From Leptodontidium sp. MPI-SDFR-AT-0119 (lineage: Eukaryota > Ascomycota > Leotiomycetes > Helotiales > Leptodontidiaceae), in the NCBI GenBank assembly GCA_020726505.1, contig JAHLEZ010000009.1, positions 868,001 through 932,000 on the forward strand: a stretch of DNA of 64,000 nt, written 5' to 3'. Within the stretch, counting starts at the first letter, position 1. Every line of letters begins with the position of its first letter. The notes beneath the pieces were generated by a model. It saw nothing but the letters and a program-made list of their open reading frames with translations. It was not told the origin of the DNA and did no database searches. A program made the translations under genes and the position numbers. This document shows positions 34,934 through 46,166 of the stretch, piece after piece.

Positions 34934-35155
34934 ATTAGGAAACGACGTTTGAAGAACAAATAGATGAGCTTCATCAGGCTGTCTGTAGCGTTTTAGCTGC
35001 ACTAGGGATAGCCGATGTTAGTAGTGATAAGCTTAACGACTTGACACTCTATATTAGTCACACAGGTAAGTTGCTGGAGGCTATTACAATCCTGATCATG
35101 TCACTGATATCTTTACTGTCCAATTATATTAAGTAGAGACGAAGGGAGTAGCCTG
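34934..35155 (+). pseudogene. Unknown gene, 5' part left of gypsy insertion
   Basis: A plus-strand frame gives TTFEEQIDELHQAVCSVLAA, then DLTLYISHTGKLLEAITIL, a hydrophobic stretch (IMSLISLLSNYI) and a basic end that runs into the insertion. The frame continues without a shift from 41631 after one GCCTG copy and the transposon are removed. Helical, leucine-rich character is all that can be said; I recognise no family. It lies about 0.8 kb from the divergently read HET gene. Confidence 0.5.
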
Positions 35156-35402
35156 TGTGACGCTTGCCCTAGAAAGACGGCAATCACGTGTAACTGACGC
35201 CTCACATATCAACACAGGACATATGACGATACTAAGCATTAACTTAGAATCTATAACTACAGAGGAAAGAAGGTAAGGAAAGAATAAGTCTATATATAAG
35301 AGGTTAGTATGTCTAGCACTATAGTAATCTCGGTACGTCCCGATCGGGTAGTACTAAGTGGAGCCGGTGGAAATGAGGCTCTAGGCCGTGCCAGTCGTCA
35401 CA
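35156..35402 (-). repeat. Gypsy LTR (3' LTR)
   Basis: 247 bp, directly after GCCTG, with TGTGACG...CGTCACA ends. Paired with 41379-41625. Confidence 0.92.
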
Positions 35403-35479
35403 CTACCCCCCCCCTCTGGAAAAAGCTCGTCCTCGAGCGTTGGTCCATCTCCTTGTCACTATCGAGGTTATCGTAGTCG

Positions 35480-38400
35480 TTAACACTATCTTCCTATACT
35501 TTGATCCATTCAGGTAGCTTAGTAGGGGGTCCTGCCTACTCGGGGTGACTAAGGTGGAAGTCCCTAACTTTGTACGGAGCGTATTTGAGGTCAGAAGCGT
35601 CGTACTAGTCTAAATCAACGTCTTAATTAAGCTAAGTGACACGGTAAGATAGAGTCTTGCCCTTCTTACGGCAGGCAAGCACTTCTTCTAGTTCCCACTC
35701 GTCGTCGCCTGTAATGTTGATCGGCGGGGGGGCATCTTGTACTTGGCCTAGTAGGGGATCGTTGGGGTCCCGGCGAAGCTTACTGGCCGGAAAGACGTTG
35801 TGGACCTTCATACTCGCTGGTAACTCTAGGCGGTATGAGTGTCCTACCTTCTCAAGTACTCTAAATAGTCCATTAGTTGGCATATCTAACTTCTTGGAGG
35901 GACGGAGTGTCTTGAAGTAGCGCATGTCGAGCTAGACTAGGCTGTCTTTATTAAAGTCGACATCGCGGCGAGAGGCGTTGTAGGACTTGGCCATCTTGGC
36001 TTGGGCTACAGTGAAGTTCGACCGAGCTATGTCCTATGCTTCCTTATGGCGTTGAGCATAGTCAATGGCTTGTTGAGTGTTTAACTTGTCAGCGGGGGTC
36101 AACTTAGTCTTGGCGTAGGAGTTGTTGAAGGCGTTGAGTCTTCTTCGCAGAGTTCTGTTGATCTAATTCGTCTGGCTTACGGGAGAGTGCGTCTACTAGG
36201 GGGTTATAGATTCCAGGGTAGTACGTGATTATGAAATTGTAGTCCACTAGAGGCTCTGCCTATCGTGCTTGTCTAGTATTCAATTGCTTGGAGGTCATGA
36301 AGTATTCTAAGGCCTTGTAGTCTGTCACAACACAGACTTAGTGGGGGGCTCCTGCTAACTTAGTACGCTAGTGCCTAAAGGATCTAATGATGGCTAGTAT
36401 CTCTTTGTCGTGTACTGCGTAGTTAAGCTCAGTAGGTAGTATAGTCTTTAAAAAGAAAGTAACGGGGAACTAGTCGTCGCCGTATTATTGGGAAAGGACT
36501 CTAGCCACAACACTATCACTAGTATCTGTCTCTAGGAGGCAGGGTAAATCCTGTCGGTAGTGTCTCAAGAGAGGTGCGGACGTAAGAGTGTGTTTTAAGA
36601 GGTCGAAGGCGTCTTCGTACTCTGCGGTAAAGTAGAAGGGAACGTTGTTCTTAGTTAATTAAATAAGAGGTTTCGCTATGATGCCGTAGTCGTGGATGAA
36701 TCTCCGGTAGAAGTTACAAAAACTAAAGAAGGACTACACACCTTTGACAGAGCTAAGGTAAGTCTACTCACGAACGACAGAGACCTTCTCGGGATTAACT
36801 TCTAGGCCAGAAGTTAATATAATAAATCCTAGGTACTTAGTTTGTGTTACTCCAAACTCACACTTCTTTAGGTCGGCTTACAGCCTAGCGTCGTTGAGAC
36901 GTTAAAGTACCTTTTTAACGTAAAGCTAGTATTGCAAGGGGTCCTTAGAGTATATAAGAATATCGTCTAAGTACGCTATATAGAAATCATTAAGGTAATC
37001 GAAGAGAATATCGTTCATGTAACGCTAGTAGGTGGTAAGGCCATTAGTCAAGCCAAATAAAAGAACTTTACACTTATATGCGCCGTACCTCGTGCGGAAG
37101 GTAGTATACTCCTTTAATACTAGGTCTATTTAGATTTAGTAGAAAGCTTAACGAATGTCTAATTTAGTGAAGATATAAGCGTTAACTATACGAGCTAGGG
37201 TCTCATCAATCAGAGGTAAGGGGTATCGGTCCTTCCGAGTAAAGGAATTCAGCACTCGGAAATTAATACATAACCGCAGGGAGCTATTTAACTTCTTGAC
37301 AAAGAGAATAAGGGCAGCGAATAGTACTTGAGACGGCTTAATAAATCCTTTGTCTAAGTTATCCGTGATATATTCTTTGACAGCCTCAAGTTCTTCAGTT
37401 GACATCTTATATAATAGCGAATACTTAAGTGCTTTCTCACCTTTTCCTTCTAGCTCAATTTTGTGATTATACGAGCGGTAGGGGGGGAGAATATTACTTT
37501 CTGCCTTAGAGAATACGTGAGTCTAATTAGCGTATTCTAGGGGAATCATTAGTTCAGCGTCTAACTCTTAAATAGAGAGTACAAACTATATAGCTGACTA
37601 GCGGCGGTGAGTGAGTTCGACAATTAGGGCTAATATAGTAGCGGCTTTCTCTCGCTCTTGGCTTCTTTGATTAATTAGAGTATTAATCTCTTAAAGAGTC
37701 ACTACGAATATCTCATTTCTAGACTTCCGTTTTATTAATATATAAAACGCTACGGCGCTAATCGAGAAGATCTTAATAATCGGACGTCGACGAGCTTTCT
37801 TACGTCGCTTTGTAATCAGTAACTCATCTCGTAGTTAAGGAGAAGAAGTTAAGGAAGGAGGAGCTTTTATAGTCGAGTCGTGTGCGAGAGAAAGCTACAA
37901 TTATATCTTCTAAAGTAAATTGGCGTAGTCCTTAGTATATGTTTTACGCGTAGAAGGAGCGAATTAGGGGGAGTCAGTTTAGTCTTGAGGGTATAAGAGC
38001 TCGGCGGTTCTACTCTCTAGCTCAGTAACTTCTATTTAGGCTAGTTTAGTTAAGATATATATATTGTCCAGTCGTGGGGACCGTTGTATATATTGACTAG
38101 GCTGGTTATTTAATATACTTCTTAGCTAAGGTAAAGGACCGTTAATAACAGAGTGCGCGCGCTCTCTAGGCTTTGTCGCATATCGCATTTATTAATGCGA
38201 GAGCTCTGCGGTACATAGAGTATTAACAACAGAAGTAAGTTTAATAGTAGTACTAACATCGGGGATTAGCTAGGGGCGATACTATACACCTAAAAGGCGC
38301 GGATTTGAGTATATCTGACTCTTAGAAGTTGACATAGAATTCATTATTGGCGTAACTTCTCTAATTAACACAGCGGCGCGGCCACTTCTAGAGGCTACCA

Positions 38401-41340
38401 CATGTTTCGAAACGAAGTATCTATTAGAAGGTATAGTAAGAGAAAAAAGTAAAGAATGCGTAGGGGGTTTTATACCTAAAACAAGAAGGAAAGAAGAAGT
38501 GGACGAAGTACTAAATATAAGAGAGATAAGGGGGTGAATTTCCTCTACTAGCGCCGTGGGCTCGATTCTAAGGGAGTATAAATTCTCGACTCCACACTTC
38601 TAGTACGACTACAGCGGATTTCCCTGATTTTTCTTTCTACGACTTACGGTGGTTCCGTGGTTAGAGATTGGCTATAGGTATAGGCTCGACAACTGTATAT
38701 CCGTAGAATTGACATCTTCGGCATCCGACATAATTCGACTATATTACGCGGGATGCCGGGTTTGATTTTCTATTAATATAATCGCTGGTTTTCTAGACTT
38801 AATAACAGTCGAGGGATTGACAGTAATAGGTTCTAAGGTTATTGAGAAAGTAGGAGAGTAACTAGCGTGTACGTCGAAATTTGCCTTAACGCGCCGGCTA
38901 GAATTACTTATAGAATCAGAGCGTAACCTAGGATTTAGGGAAGGGGTAGTTACTCGACTTCTTCCTATGAACTTTCCGGTGAACTTTATTAACTGTAGTT
39001 AGCTTAGGAAAGAAGCTAAGTCTAAGGTATTTATACCTAACGCGAGAAGTAAGTACGAGTCGACTGTCGAAGTCGACTCCGTAAATTAAGTATTATAATG
39101 ACTCTAAAATTCACACAACTTAGCGTCTCTACGCTCGGCGTCGCGCTAGTGGCGTTAGTGAATCTTGTGTACACGTAAGTCTTGGACCTTAATTAGTTTA
39201 TTATAACTTACTATTAAGGGGTAGTCCGATGGCTAAATAAGCCGTCGTTTAGCGGTATCTAAGAGTACTTCGTGATACTTTAATTATAATCTTCTAATAA
39301 TTACTTTATAGTTTCTTAAGTGAGTGATTAAGAAAGGAGTAAATGACTATAGACACTTGTCGACTATTAAATTCAACGTAATATAGTAGTTAATAGTCTA
39401 GCTAGTTCGACTATTAAATCCTTTAATAAGGACAAGTGAAGGTAATAAGTAAATTAAAGGTTTCAAAAAGAAGGAAAGAGACTTTAAAAGAGAGTAATTA
39501 ATAAAATAATAACTATTAGCTCCAGAATTAAGAAGTGCGGGCAGCTTATACGTGAGTCTATTCTTAGAGAGAGCGATGTAGGTAGTGAGTGCTAGTCTAC
39601 TAAGAAGCTTTATAAGGTCAAGATGTCGTATATCTCGTATTATGCCTAGGAAAGAGCCTTTTCTTAAGTTAAGTCTTTTACTTATAAAGTAAGTTCCTCT
39701 ACTAGTAAATTGTCGTCGTCTGTAGCTTAATTGTCAGACATAAGACCGCCGTCGTCGGCGCCTACTTCTATCTCGTTAACACAAGAGGCATAACTACGAC
39801 TAAGGGGCTGTTAGGCGAAATACTGTGGGGCGTTCGTTAATGTTTAAGCACGAGGTATATCGGCTCGTGTAGAGATTTGTTAACCTAGGGGCTGACTAGT
39901 CTCTCGTCTCTAAGACGAAGAAGTAGTAAAAGCTTAGAGTGACTTTCTTGTGGTCCTTAAGGAGATATTAACTTAGGATTAGGGATGAGAATTTATACTT
40001 GTCGCTAAGGGGCCAGAGCGACTAGTGTAGATAGTACTCTCTATAATCTGTCCTTAGTCTTTGGCTTGAACTGCTCTTATATACTCTTCTAAAGTTCTGG
40101 CCCTCTAATACTTATAAAATAATTACTTACGTAAGCGGGACGGAAGCTTGTCTTGTAGGTTTATTTTAAGTATTGAGTTGTTAGTTACGCCGCCTTAACT
40201 AGTAAGAATTCTAAACTATTAGTAAAAATCTTAAAAGGTTTGTCTTGCGGCTTTTATCTTTAACGTAGAATAGAGGTTACGCGCTGTCTATTACTTATAG
40301 GGGTTAGTTAGGAATTTGACTACTTAGTTAATTAAGTTAAGCGCATCTGTGATGTTTCCGTCGTCGTTGAGCGTCGGGGACAAGAAGGAGGGTTCTAGGA
40401 ACGTGCGAGCTGTTCCTTCTATTTGTGCTAGTAGTTAGTCCTTCTAGTAGTCGTCGTCGACGAAGTATTAGTCGTACCGGCGTAAGGCGTTCTGGACTTA
40501 GACTTCCTATAGACGTAGACTGTAGTTAACACCGTCTGAAAGCTTATTATTTAGGTTAGGGATCTTCTCGATTCGTGAGGCCGTAAATATCTAGGACATC
40601 TTAGAGAAAGAGGGGGAACGACGACTTAAGATGCGAGGAAGTCGGTAACTATTATCACTATCGTCGTCTGGTAGTCCACTAGGGTCAGGAGCACTTTATG
40701 CCTTACTTTTGCCTTTATCTAGCTCGGGGGCAGGAGTTTTCTTAATTAAGGGATAAAAGAGTGTGTCCTCTTCTTAGAAAGTTACAGATCTTAGGGCGAG
40801 TCTACGTAATAAAGGCTCGTCGGTCGTAAGTCGCTGTTGTTGGAGCGACAACTTCAACCGCTAGTTCTTTAGGCGACTCTCTGTGAGTTGCTCTTCTAAA
40901 ATACGAAGTCGGCTTTCTTATAGTGTCTCTCTTATATATGTCCTTATAGGCTCTATACTACTCCTTAGCGTATTAGTAGAAGTATAGACTATAGGATTGT
41001 TAGTATCGGGAGAGTTAAGTAGGGGGACAGAAGAAGAGGCAGACGACATATCGACGTCGTCTATAGTAGATCGCTTTACTAAAGGAGGGACGACTTTCGG
41101 TTTGACTTAGCGAGTTAGAGGGAGAAGTCCGGCGAAGAGAGGGTTTCGGCTTCGTCGTGTAGAGGCAAAAGTCGGGGAGGAGAATGAGGGTAATAGTAGC
41201 GAAGTGGATGTTAACTTCGCTATTAGTAAGGGTTTTAATGTTACTATTCGTTAAGCTATAAAGTTTAGTATAGGCCTTTCCTGTATTTGAGCTTCTAGGC
41301 CGTAACTACTCATAAGAGAATTAGGGGGCGAGGGATATTT
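35480..41340 (-). pseudogene. Gypsy gag-pol relict lacking integrase core
   Basis: Minus strand, right to left: gag (about 41300-39600) with LNDDGNITDALNLIN and GGVTNNSILKINLQDKLPSR; a protease region not clearly resolved (about 38900-37900); RT (37440-36690) with the open run 37405-37148 (LRLCINFRVLNSFTRKDRYP) and an intact YLDDI at 36973-36959; RNase H ending DALSRKPDE near 36165. It then passes almost at once, near 36130-36150, to the integrase C-terminus (LTPADKLNTQQAIDYAQRHK). The open run 35925-35632 follows (FRVLEKVGHSYRLELP, VHNVFPASKLRRDP), with a chromodomain-like ELEEVLACRKKGKTLSYRV. The zinc-binding and DDE core, normally about 300 residues, is absent. Confidence 0.82.
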
Positions 41341-41378
41341 ACTGTCTTCTTAGACGTAGAAAGAAGAGTTGTAAATAA

Positions 41379-41625
41379 TGTGACGCTTGCCCTAGAAAGA
41401 CGGCAATTACGTGTAACTAACGCCTTATATATTAACACAGGACATATGACGATATTAAGTATTAACTTAGAATCTACAACTACAGAGGAAAGAAGGTAAG
41501 GAAAGAATAAGTCTATATATAAGAGGTTAGTATGTCTAGTATTATAGTAATCTCGGTACGTCCCGATCGGGCAGTACTAAGTGGAGCCGGTGGAAATGAG
41601 GCTCTGGGCCGTGCCAGTCGTCACA
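41379..41625 (-). repeat. Gypsy LTR (5' LTR)
   Basis: 247 bp, followed by GCCTG. Contains TATATATAAG at about 41513, a possible TATA region, on the plus strand. Equal length to its partner with no indels. Confidence 0.92.
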
Positions 41626-43770
41626 GCCTGCCTCGAATCCTGCGCTCTATTATTTCAGAGATACGACGACGACGAAGACCCTTAAGCCACGCCTCCGCAC
41701 AACCCCTCCTTCTACTGACACTTTCAACGCCTTGCGCAAATCGAGCCGTATAGAGTCTAATATAAAAAGATCTTATGAGGGTATATAGGGTCGGCAAGAT
41801 GGAAAAGGGGGGTCACACAAGAAGTTGAAGTATACTTATCATAAGAAATCTAGTGTACCTTCGACTATAAACGTCTCTCATCTCAATCCTTTAGGTGTGA
41901 CTAGCAGTAGAGAGTCTCTAAAAGGAGGCATAGAGCACTCTAATAATAATACTACAGCTGTTGATACTGTCCGAGACACTACCGACCAAGCTTCAGACAA
42001 CTAACCACACACGTATACGTTCTCCTAAAGAAGCTCTCCGAGAGCCGGTCCAAAATACCACTTCTACAAACACAGTAGCCACTGCTCGTGCCGTTGATAT
42101 ACTTAGCATTGCTACTAATAAGATAATAGCTATAGCTGGCGAAGATTATATAGATATAAATAATACCGCCGAAGGTAGTCACAAGCGTAGTACTATTGAA
42201 TATTTAGCGCCGAACGTGTATATGAATATAAGACAGCAAGTTCTCGACGAGTCAAGCCACTCTCTCGAAGCTGTTTTAGAGGCTCTAAAGTCGCAGAACA
42301 CTGTTCGTATAGCTAACTCTGCGGTTCTAGGTACCTGTAGAATGCTAACTAACACAGAACCTGCGGTTTTAGTAAGAATTATTACTAGTATCGAGATGAA
42401 CTATATTAAGGGCAATTGTTCAGTCCTAGCTTTTGCCCTCGAACTTGAGAAAGAAACGTTACGAGGGTACGAGCGACACAAGTTAAATTAAATTAAGTAA
42501 GGCCGAATACAAATGAATATATTATCTATAGCGCGATTATAAAAGGAAGAGGAGTATCGGGAAAAGGAAGACCGCTTACTAAAACTTATAAGCCGTATTA
42601 TTGCCTATTTAAGTATAAGAGAGATCGCTGACTATATTCTAAAGGATGCCCTTTCTAAGTTAATAGAGCTAACGGGAGAGTTTATAAACGAGTATAAGTT
42701 TAAAAAGCTGATTTAGCAGATTAATAAGGAGAACGCTTGTGATATTAAGAGGCGAAGTGAAGTGGCTATGAAAGAAACCCACTACATTAAGTAACGTGTA
42801 GAGATGATGGCACTACTTCCCGCATTATTAGGAAAGAAGACGGGACTCACACCCTAAGAGAAGTATATAGTAAGAAGGCTTGTTATGGCGCTGGGTTATA
42901 GCCAGAGCAAGGACAGTATCTTAAAAGTAAGGTCTTACTTGAAGCTCCTATCTGATTTGCGGGAAGCTGGAGTGACCCTACTACTCCTCTACCGGACTCG
43001 GGAATTTAAGACATATTTCCTGCGGTATCTAAACGATTTAACTACTATTCTTTCTTAATACTAACACTTTTACTTACGCCTTTATTAGCTTCGTCTTAAG
43101 ACTATCGCTTAAGCGGAAGGCGATTTTTTTAGTCGGTGCGATCTCGAGGATCAAGACATTCTCTATAGGCTCTATATCCCGTAAGGTTTATATTAAAGAG
43201 ACGACCTCAGTGACTAGGGGGACTTAGTAGAGAGAGACAAGTACTTTGCTAAGTAAAGTATTTAAGTTGTCTCCGGAAAGTCAAATAAGTATGTCCTCTA
43301 ATATAGTCTTAAGGGTGCTACGGACGGCAATAAATCGATTTATGTTTCGATAGTACTATACGAAGGTATTTCTACGAAGAGGACTATTAAAAGTAAGCCA
43401 CCGTCCACGAAACTCCTTACTTTCTTCCCCTTAGTCTTTATCTCTCTTAGAGACTTTCTTAGCGTCTTTCTTAGGAGGTTGCGGTATACAGATACGATGC
43501 CCGCAAGAGCGATCTACGGGCCTGTCCCCGGTCTTTAGCTTGACCGATCGGAGGTAAAAGGGAAGCTACATTAAATAAAGGCTACTAAAACTAGTGAGTA
43601 AACAAACGTCTGTCTCGTGTAAAAAGGAGTTAATAAAGTTAAAGGCGAAAAGAGCTTTTACTAGTATTAGAGGATTCCAGTCCCGGCAACGAGGGATATT
43701 ATGCCATTTGACTAGCTGATCCGTCCGACGTAATTAATTGTTTTACTCTTTAGCTCAATGTCTCACCTAA
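41626..43770 (+). pseudogene. Unknown gene, 3' part right of gypsy insertion
   Basis: From 41631 the frame of the left part continues (ASNPALYYFRD, then RTTPPSTDTFNALRK and SGVT-like Ser/Asn-rich sequence to about 41990). A change of frame follows. The frame through 41961-42491 is free of stops for 176 codons (STIEYLAPNVYMNIRQQ, EAVLEALKSQNTVRIANSAV) and carries on to about 43770 with stops mostly at CAA/CAG/TGG-compatible codons. Pieces there include REIADYILKDALSKLIEL, LVMALGYSQSKDSILKVRSY, TIKSKPPSTKLLTFFPLV and LSVFLRRLRYTDTMPARAIY. Together about 800 codons. I do not recognise it. No P-loop, HET or DDE motif is visible. A single-copy fungal protein or an uncatalogued transposon protein are both possible. 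Confidence 0.5.
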
Positions 43771-44349
43771 ATTAAAGTAGTAAAAGGTGTACTGAAATGT
43801 AAATCAACAGGTTTCTATTATACTAGCTTTTAGTGAGTCTCAAACCGCATATTCTTAGTAGATAATTATAATTGTAAAGTTAGAAGGTCCGAACTCTCTT
43901 ATAAATTCCCACGAACTTATTACATTCTAGTCACTATTGGAGACTTAAATCATTAGTTTCCAAGTCTCGCTTCACTCACAATAGTATCATTGACCAGACA
44001 AACCGGATCGCAGGTCCAGGTGAGGAGAGGGCCATATTTGATCCTATCACGTGAATGTCTATTTTAAGCTCACTAGGAGAACTTGGTGGAACAGATCGAA
44101 CTCAAACGTCAAACGTCCGACTAAGATGCGTATTCCTTCGAGAATACTTCCTTTCATATATAAAGAAATAACCGGCCACGATACAACTACAGTTATACTT
44201 GACAGGTTCGGACACTCTAAAGGTAAGTCAAATATATATACGACACTCTTAAAACTCAGTAGAGTGCTAGAGTTTACCCTTTAGCACCGCGATTATAATC
44301 GTGGAATAATTAAATAAAGAGGTGTCAAATAGTAATACCTCACTATATA
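43771..44349. other. Spacer before pogo relict
   Basis: Mixed composition. A 77-codon open run at 44051-44284 (basic, no recognisable motif) is probably chance. No terminal inverted repeat matching the 34-bp motif at 45909 was found here, so the left end of the pogo element is not located. Confidence 0.3.
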
Positions 44350-45871
44350 AGAAAAGAAAGCGCTAGTTAATTATATCCTTCGAATGGCCAAGAATAAGTA
44401 TCCCTTACTTATTAAATTTGTGAGAACCCTCGCGCTCGTTATTGTGCGTCAACGGGCGTCGATTTTTTAGGCTCCGAGCAGCGATCCCCACGATTCCTAA
44501 TAACTAAAAAAGAATTAGCCGCAAGCCTTTTACAAACGCTACCCCGAACTTAAAGCTATGCGAATCAAGGCACTTGATTAGGAGAGGCATAATGTTTATA
44601 TCTACAATAAGGTAGTGGACTAGTTTATATTAATTAAGAAGAAGTTAGCTAGCCCGCATATCCTCGCAGAGAATATATATAACATAAATAAGACAGGAGT
44701 CCTTTTAAGCGTTTTAAACTCTCTAAAAGTGCTCGTAAGTAGGAACGGGCTTCGGAACTACAAAGGAGTAAGGGTAAAGCGCACTTTGATTACTGCGATC
44801 GAGTGTGTCTCTACCGACGGTCGGTATCTCTACCTACTAATTATTTAGCCCGCGGCTACTTATCGTAACACTTAGACGGTTTATCTTACCCTAAGATAGC
44901 ATTTTACTCATTTAGAATCAGGATATACAAATACAACTATTAGCTTGTACTAGATTTAGTATGTCTTCGACCCGCAAACTAAGGCTCAAGCGAAGAATAA
45001 GCCCCGAATATTAATAAATAATAAGTTTAGTACACATGAATCTCTTAAAATCATAAAGTTCTACTACGAAAATAACATTATCTTTTATCGGCTTCTATTA
45101 TATACCTCCTATATATTACAACCGTGTGATGTCGGTATCTTTAGGCCACTAAAGATGAAATATCGAGAGTAAGTTAAACGCCTTTACCGTGGTGGCTCGA
45201 ATATAATCAGGAAGCAGCATTTCACCTTACTCTATGACCGTGCACGCTCTGAAGTATTCAGCTCCCGAAATATCACGTCGGCCTGGGCAAAATCTGGACT
45301 GCGACTATTTAATCCTAAGAGAGTACTAAAAGATATCTAAGATCCTAAGGTACTAGTTAATCTTATAAACGTTGAGACCGAGAAGAGACTTAGTGAAATC
45401 ATATTACCCGAGCAAGTTATAACCCCCTAGACTTCAGAAAGCTTAATGTCTTTTCGTCGGCGAATTGATTAAGACATTGCCTAGTATAGCGGCCTTGATG
45501 ACTCGAGTAAGCTTTATTATCAAAAGTTGGCTAATGCAGCGGAGCACGCATTCGCTAATCGAGCGATTCTCTTAGACGAGAATGTACTCCTCTTTAAGCA
45601 AAATAATAAAAAAGCCACTCGTAAATCTATTCGAGCCACAGTAGTTAGTAGCGTAAGAGTCTTAAGTTACGAGGATATTATTAAAGCACAAAAACAGCGC
45701 GACATTAAGGATGTAGCGGCTGTAGTGACAGGAGATCGACGACGGTCGAAGCGTAAACTACCCACACAGATCCTAGGGAAGAGATCGCGTACTCAAGAGC
45801 TGGAAGAGGCTAGAAAAGAAATCAAGGCGTCGGGAATAGAGGAATATTACTCTGTGCTTAAGTTTGATTAA
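44350..45871 (+). pseudogene. Second pogo/Fot1-type transposase, RIP-killed
   Basis: The 5' DNA-binding part is broken across frames (YPSNGQE, then KNKYPLLIKFVRTLA near 44390). From about 44530 one frame runs to the stop at 45871: FYKRYPELKAMRIKALD, AENIYNINKTGVLLSVLNSL, VRVKRTLITAIECVSTDGRY, PRILINNKFSTHESL and LLLYTSYILQPCDVGIFRPL. A C-terminal region follows (WAKSGLRLFNPKRVL) with a basic tail (DRRRSKRKLP). Pogo-type enzymes have DETG and a later DG(F/H)xTH. Here the first Asp is Asn and Glu is Lys (44687-44692), and the second Asp is Asn (45020-45022), so two of three catalytic acids are gone. The last 114 codons (45527-45871) are fully open. A different family from 30507-32348. Confidence 0.87.
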
Positions 45872-45908
45872 AACCTAGATCGTGGATATGCTCACCAAGG
45901 CTTGGAGG

Positions 45909-45942
45909 CGAATGTATGATTTCTCGTGTATTGCTTAGTAAT
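45909..45942 (+). repeat. 34-bp motif shared with 17073-17106
   Basis: CGAATGTATGATTTCTCGTG followed by TATTGCTTAGTAAT, 37 bases after the pogo stop codon and about 225 bases before the NLR2 start. It may be the terminal repeat of the pogo element. The other copy lies alone upstream of NLR1. Confidence 0.6.
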
Positions 45943-46166
45943 TGGCTGGTCGTGAGAACAAATCATGAACTGCTGGCATTGTTGCCCCGCAATTCTATTG
46001 CAATCCATGGTCTCAGCCTTGCGCCAGACCTACGTCTGGTACAGATCCAGCCCTTACGCTCATCATCACTTACGTCAAACTCCCTGCGATATCTTGTGAA
46101 TCTCACTAAATACTTGTCGTGAAATCCTCTTGCGAGTAGACATCTCTAAGTACTCTCACCTCTATT

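Larger units (their letters stand above)
35156..41625 (-). mobile_element. Complete-ended Ty3/gypsy retrotransposon
   Basis: 6470 bp with 247-bp LTRs (35156-35402 and 41379-41625), TGTGACGC...GTCGTCACA, flanked by GCCTG duplications (35151-35155 and 41626-41630). Pol lies on the minus strand. Next to the left LTR, which is its 3' LTR, lies a purine-rich tract on the minus strand (complement of 35403-35420, nine G in a row), a good polypurine tract. It splits an unidentified gene. The integrase core appears to be missing, so it was probably non-autonomous. LTR differences seen are all transitions. Confidence 0.92.

Noticed and set aside
35657..35920. Plus-strand frame in gypsy
   Set aside because: Shadow of the minus-strand integrase C-terminus/chromodomain coding run.
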